A DNA stretch of 64,000 bases. Source: Micromonospora sp. M71_S20. Lineage in GTDB: Bacteria; Actinomycetota; Actinomycetes; Mycobacteriales; Micromonosporaceae. A model generated the notes under the pieces. The model was not told the origin of the DNA. It ran no database searches and was given only the letters and a program-made list of their open reading frames with translations. Shown here piece after piece: positions 62,760 through 64,000 of the stretch. Positions within the stretch are counted from its first letter, which is position 1. Each line of letters starts with the position of its first letter. The translations under genes were made by a program, and so were the position numbers. The stretch lies in contig NZ_RCCV01000003.1 in assembly GCF_003664255.1 (NCBI RefSeq), positions 744,001 to 808,000 on the forward strand, in the 5' to 3' direction.

Positions 62760-64000
62760 GTGCTGGTGGCGGTGGTCTCGGACGAGCGGGGCGGGGGAGC
62801 GCTGCAATCCCTCGACGCCGCCGGGCTGCCCGTCGGCCCGGTGCGGCCGGTCGGCGACCTGGCCGCGGCCGTCGCGGCGCGCGAGGCGGCGGACCGGCCG
62901 CGCTGGGTGTGGGCCTCCGGCGCGAGCGTCTACCCGGCGCTGCTGCGCGCCGGGGTGCGGGTCGAGCGCTGCCACGACGTCGAGCTGACCGAGGCCCTGC
63001 TGCTCGGCCACGCCGGCCGCTGGGGCGAGCCCCGCTCGTTCGCGGCGGCCTGGGCCCGGCTGACCGGCGCGCCGGTGCCGCCCGACCCGCCACCCCGTCC
63101 GGCCGCGCCGCCCGGCCACGGGCAGGGCGCGCTCTTCGACGCCCTGCCCGGCCCGGCGGGCCCCGGCGTCGAGGCACTGGCCCGCGTCTACGCCGACCAG
63201 CTCGCCCGGATCGCCGCGACCGAGCATCCCGGCCGGTTCCGGCTGCTGGTCGCCGCCGAGTCGGCCGGCGCGCTGATCGCCGTGGAGATGGGAGCCGCCG
63301 GGCTGCCCTGGCGGGCCGACGTGCACGACGAGATCCTCGCCGAGCTGCTCGGCGAGCCGTCGCCGGTGGGCGGCCCGCCGCGCCGGCTGGCCGAGCTGGC
63401 CGCGCGGATCGCCGACGCGTTCGGCGTACGCCAGCTGCACACCGACTCCCCGGCGGAGCTGCTGCGGGCGTTCGCCCGGGCCGGGGTGGACCTGCCCAAC
63501 ACCCGGGCCTGGGTGCTGCGCGGGGTGGACCACCCGGCGGTGCCGCTGGTCCTGGAATACAAGGAGCTCTACCGGATCTGGACGGCGCACGGCTGGGCCT
63601 GGCGCGACGCCTGGGTGCGCGACGGCCGGTTCCAGCCGGAGTACGTCCCGGGCGGGGTCGTTTCCGGCCGCTGGGCAACCCGGGGCGGCGGCGCGTTGCA
63701 GATCCCCAAGGTGATCCGGCGGGCGGTGGTGGCCGATCCGGGCTGGCGGTTCGTGGTCGCCGACGCCGGCCAGCTGGAGCCGAGGGTGCTCGCCGCGGTC
63801 TCCGGCGACGCCCGGCTCGCCGCCGCCGGTGGTGCCGGCGACCTCTACGCCGCCCTCGCCCAGGACGCCTTCGGCGGCGACCGGCCCCGGGCCAAGGTGG
63901 CGCTGCTCGGCGCGATGTACGGGCAGACCGGCGGGGCGGCGGTGCCGGCGCTGGCGGTGCTGCGGCGCAACTACCCGACGGCCTTCGGCTACGTGGAGGC
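62760..64000 (+). CDS. Bifunctional 3'-5' exonuclease/DNA polymerase, family A (5' part)
   Basis: About 413 residues before the right edge; the gene continues outside. VADAGQLEPRVLA is motif A and RPRAKVALLGAMYG the O-helix, with the Arg and Lys that hold the incoming dNTP. An N-terminal exonuclease-like region (VLVAVVSDERGGGAL, WVWASGASVYPALLRAG, LLLGHAG) precedes them; acidic exonuclease residues are not clear. At the position of E. coli Phe762 there is Leu. CAGAAT is exactly 7 nt before GTG 62760, a leaderless pattern. It differs from PolA by lacking a 5' nuclease domain; family homologues occur in many actinobacteria. Confidence 0.83.
   Translation, partial: MLVAVVSDERGGGALQSLDAAGLPVGPVRPVGDLAAAVAAREAADRPRWVWASGASVYPALLRAGVRVERCHDVELTEALLLGHAGRWGEPRSFAAAWARLTGAPVPPDPPPRPAAPPGHGQGALFDALPGPAGPGVEALARVYADQLARIAATEHPGRFRLLVAAESAGALIAVEMGAAGLPWRADVHDEILAELLGEPSPVGGPPRRLAELAARIADAFGVRQLHTDSPAELLRAFARAGVDLPNTRAWVLRGVDHPAVPLVLEYKELYRIWTAHGWAWRDAWVRDGRFQPEYVPGGVVSGRWATRGGGALQIPKVIRRAVVADPGWRFVVADAGQLEPRVLAAVSGDARLAAAGGAGDLYAALAQDAFGGDRPRAKVALLGAMYGQTGGAAVPALAVLRRNYPTAFGYVE

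Overview
The window is very GC-rich (about 72-74 percent by eye) with strong third-position G/C bias, frequent GTG starts and many 4-nt GTGA gene overlaps. Protein content points to a Micromonosporaceae-like actinomycete: fabG-inhA-ferrochelatase order, DUF3097, DUF397/XRE pairs, DUF6230/DUF6114 proteins, NgcEFG chitin-sugar transporters and a MurL/MurD2-type pair. It reads as chromosomal core with small accessory patches. I see no prophage, insertion sequence, CRISPR array, tRNA or rRNA.

Layout. 1-6,985: partial aminopeptidase P, asparagine synthetase, a secreted chitin/cellulose-active LPMO, a SnoaL-like protein, a PfkB sugar kinase, and a metallo-beta-lactamase hydrolase coupled to a FlK-like thioesterase. 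7,086-13,783: PAP2-type membrane enzyme, two coupled bacterial PH-domain membrane proteins, a MoxR-DUF58-VWA operon and a 29-residue membrane peptide. 13,991-17,837: a leader-peptide-like ORF with an extended Shine-Dalgarno sequence, then fabG, inhA/fabI, ferrochelatase and a HAD phosphatase. 17,845-31,179: conserved unknowns, DUF3097, a serine hydrolase, NfeD-SPFH operon, class A PBP, RibD-like reductase, ThDP enzyme, SpoU methyltransferase and argG. 31,278-38,463: an oxidoreductase/MarR divergent pair, an accessory patch (DUF6892-like, DUF397/XRE, two paired WxC..C..WPC proteins, a broken lipoprotein gene) and a PucR regulator. 38,659-41,445: divergent murL and murD2. 41,447-49,043: DUF6114-DUF6230-TetR plus a secreted protein, an unknown protein, a remnant of an aminotransferase gene fused to mmsA, and an acyltransferase. 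49,239-59,066: two complete NgcEFG-type ABC importers surrounding a sugar kinase, an RpiR regulator and a SIS protein. 59,077-64,000: a heterodimeric ABC exporter with one degenerate ATP site and the start of a family A DNA polymerase.

How genes work together. The LPMO, the two importers, the GlcNAc-kinase-like protein and the RpiR/SIS pair form a plausible chitin/GlcNAc utilisation network; no importer ATPase is encoded, so a shared MsiK-type ATPase is expected elsewhere. MurL and MurD2 would supply D-Glu for peptidoglycan by epimerising a nucleotide precursor rather than by free glutamate racemisation.

Most notable non-coding signals: three dispersed, covarying 17-20 bp palindromes built on a GTCGATCA core; a recurring leaderless start architecture (-10-like hexamer, about 7 nt, then ATG/GTG) at more than a dozen genes; paired TTGAGTGNATCAA operators at marR; a 13-bp dyad enclosing the pucR start codon; and an intercistronic hairpin after ngcE1. 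Assignments rest on reading sequence and recalled family knowledge; no database search was run.
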